Assembly (NCBI GenBank): GCA_035555675.1
Contig: DATMGH010000041.1
Location: forward strand, 1-64,000
DNA from: Solirubrobacter sp035555675
Lineage (GTDB): Bacteria > Actinomycetota > Thermoleophilia > Solirubrobacterales > Solirubrobacteraceae
DNA: 64,000 nt
Direction of reading: 5' to 3'
The translations under genes were made by a program, and so were the position numbers. Below, piece after piece: positions 63,764 to 64,000 of the stretch (position 1 is its first letter; each line of letters begins with the position of its first letter). The notes beneath the pieces are model-generated. The model was not told where the DNA came from. It searched no databases and saw only the letters and a list, made by a program, of their open reading frames with translations.

Positions 63764-64000
63764 ACTTCGACCTGACCGACGATCAGCGCGAGATCCAGCG
63801 CACGGCGCGCGCCTACCTGGGGGAGCGCTACACGCCGGAGATGGTGCGCGCGATCGCGTTCGGCGGGCGGCCGGACCCGTACTGGAGCGAGATCGCCGAG
63901 CTCGGCTGGCCGGACGTCGCGGACCTGGGGACGGTCGAGCTGGCGGTCGTGGCCGAGGAGCTGGGGTACGCGCTGGCGCCGTCGCCGCTGGCGTCGCACT
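63760..64000 (+). CDS. Acyl-CoA dehydrogenase (N-terminal part)
   Basis: The first 80 codons of a second dehydrogenase, from ATG 63760, cut by the window end. MNFDLTDDQREIQRTARAYL, then IAELGWPDVADLGTVELAVV and AEELGYALAPSPL, is the helical N-terminal domain of the family. It overlaps the previous gene's stop by 4 bp. Two acyl-CoA dehydrogenases encoded side by side with overlapping ends are typical of the alpha2beta2 heterotetramers used for sterol side chains and similar ring-bearing acyl-CoAs in actinobacteria. That pairing here is inference. Confidence 0.83.
   Translation, partial: MNFDLTDDQREIQRTARAYLGERYTPEMVRAIAFGGRPDPYWSEIAELGWPDVADLGTVELAVVAEELGYALAPSPLASH

Overview
The window is 64 kb of very GC-rich DNA from a high-GC actinobacterium, most likely of the Solirubrobacterales (Solirubrobacter, Conexibacter and relatives). 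The basis is base composition, frequent GTG and TTG starts, ATGA/GTGA gene overlaps, a large-type SRP RNA beside dnaX-ybaB-recR, and the kind of proteins present. The placement rests on recognising these features, not on a search.

Layout. 1-697: C-terminal end of a YdeP/FdhF-like molybdopterin oxidoreductase. 766-4138: a lower-GC block of poorly known genes (nucleotidyltransferase-like protein, two orphan proteins, a lipoprotein) ending at three stacked hairpins and tRNA-Val(CAC). 4612-9256: oleate hydratase, a secreted protein, a glutaryl-CoA-dehydrogenase-type enzyme and its GntR regulator. 9475-25681: a Wzx/Wzy-type exopolysaccharide locus on mixed strands. It holds a CpsB-like phosphatase, flippase, five glycosyltransferases, polymerase, a fused chain-length regulator/BY-kinase, an initiating glycosylphosphotransferase, an O-antigen-ligase-like protein, and a secreted glycosidase-like protein behind a c-di-GMP-I riboswitch. 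25686-26753: an LPFTG membrane protein divergent from an ECF sigma factor. 26762-31747: SRP RNA, a membrane protein, dnaX, ybaB, recR. 32080-34635: three exported or anchored proteins. 34752-37027: lysC-asd. 37083-40734: a succinate dehydrogenase operon with a cysteine-rich third subunit. 40772-44757: site-2 protease, mdh, small proteins. 44971-49511: small Cys protein, metallo-hydrolase, EAL phosphodiesterase, secreted protein, Hsp20. 49508-58427: Lon, aldo/keto reductase, methyltransferase, M23 peptidase, ABC exporter, antiporter. 58450-59956: nested insertion-sequence remains. 59962-64000: glyQS, zinc ribbon protein, EamA transporter, and two acyl-CoA dehydrogenases, the first frameshifted and the second cut by the window end.

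How it fits together. The polysaccharide genes make a complete initiation, assembly, flipping, polymerisation and phospho-control set. The riboswitch-controlled glycosidase and the EAL enzyme suggest that c-di-GMP tunes this matrix.

The least explained structure is in the non-coding DNA. One family of 43-44 bp imperfect palindromes occurs ten times in four clusters. A second family of 18-bp tandem repeats forms two long intergenic arrays and also appears inside a glycosyltransferase gene. Each 18-bp array lies within about 1.1 kb of a palindrome cluster.
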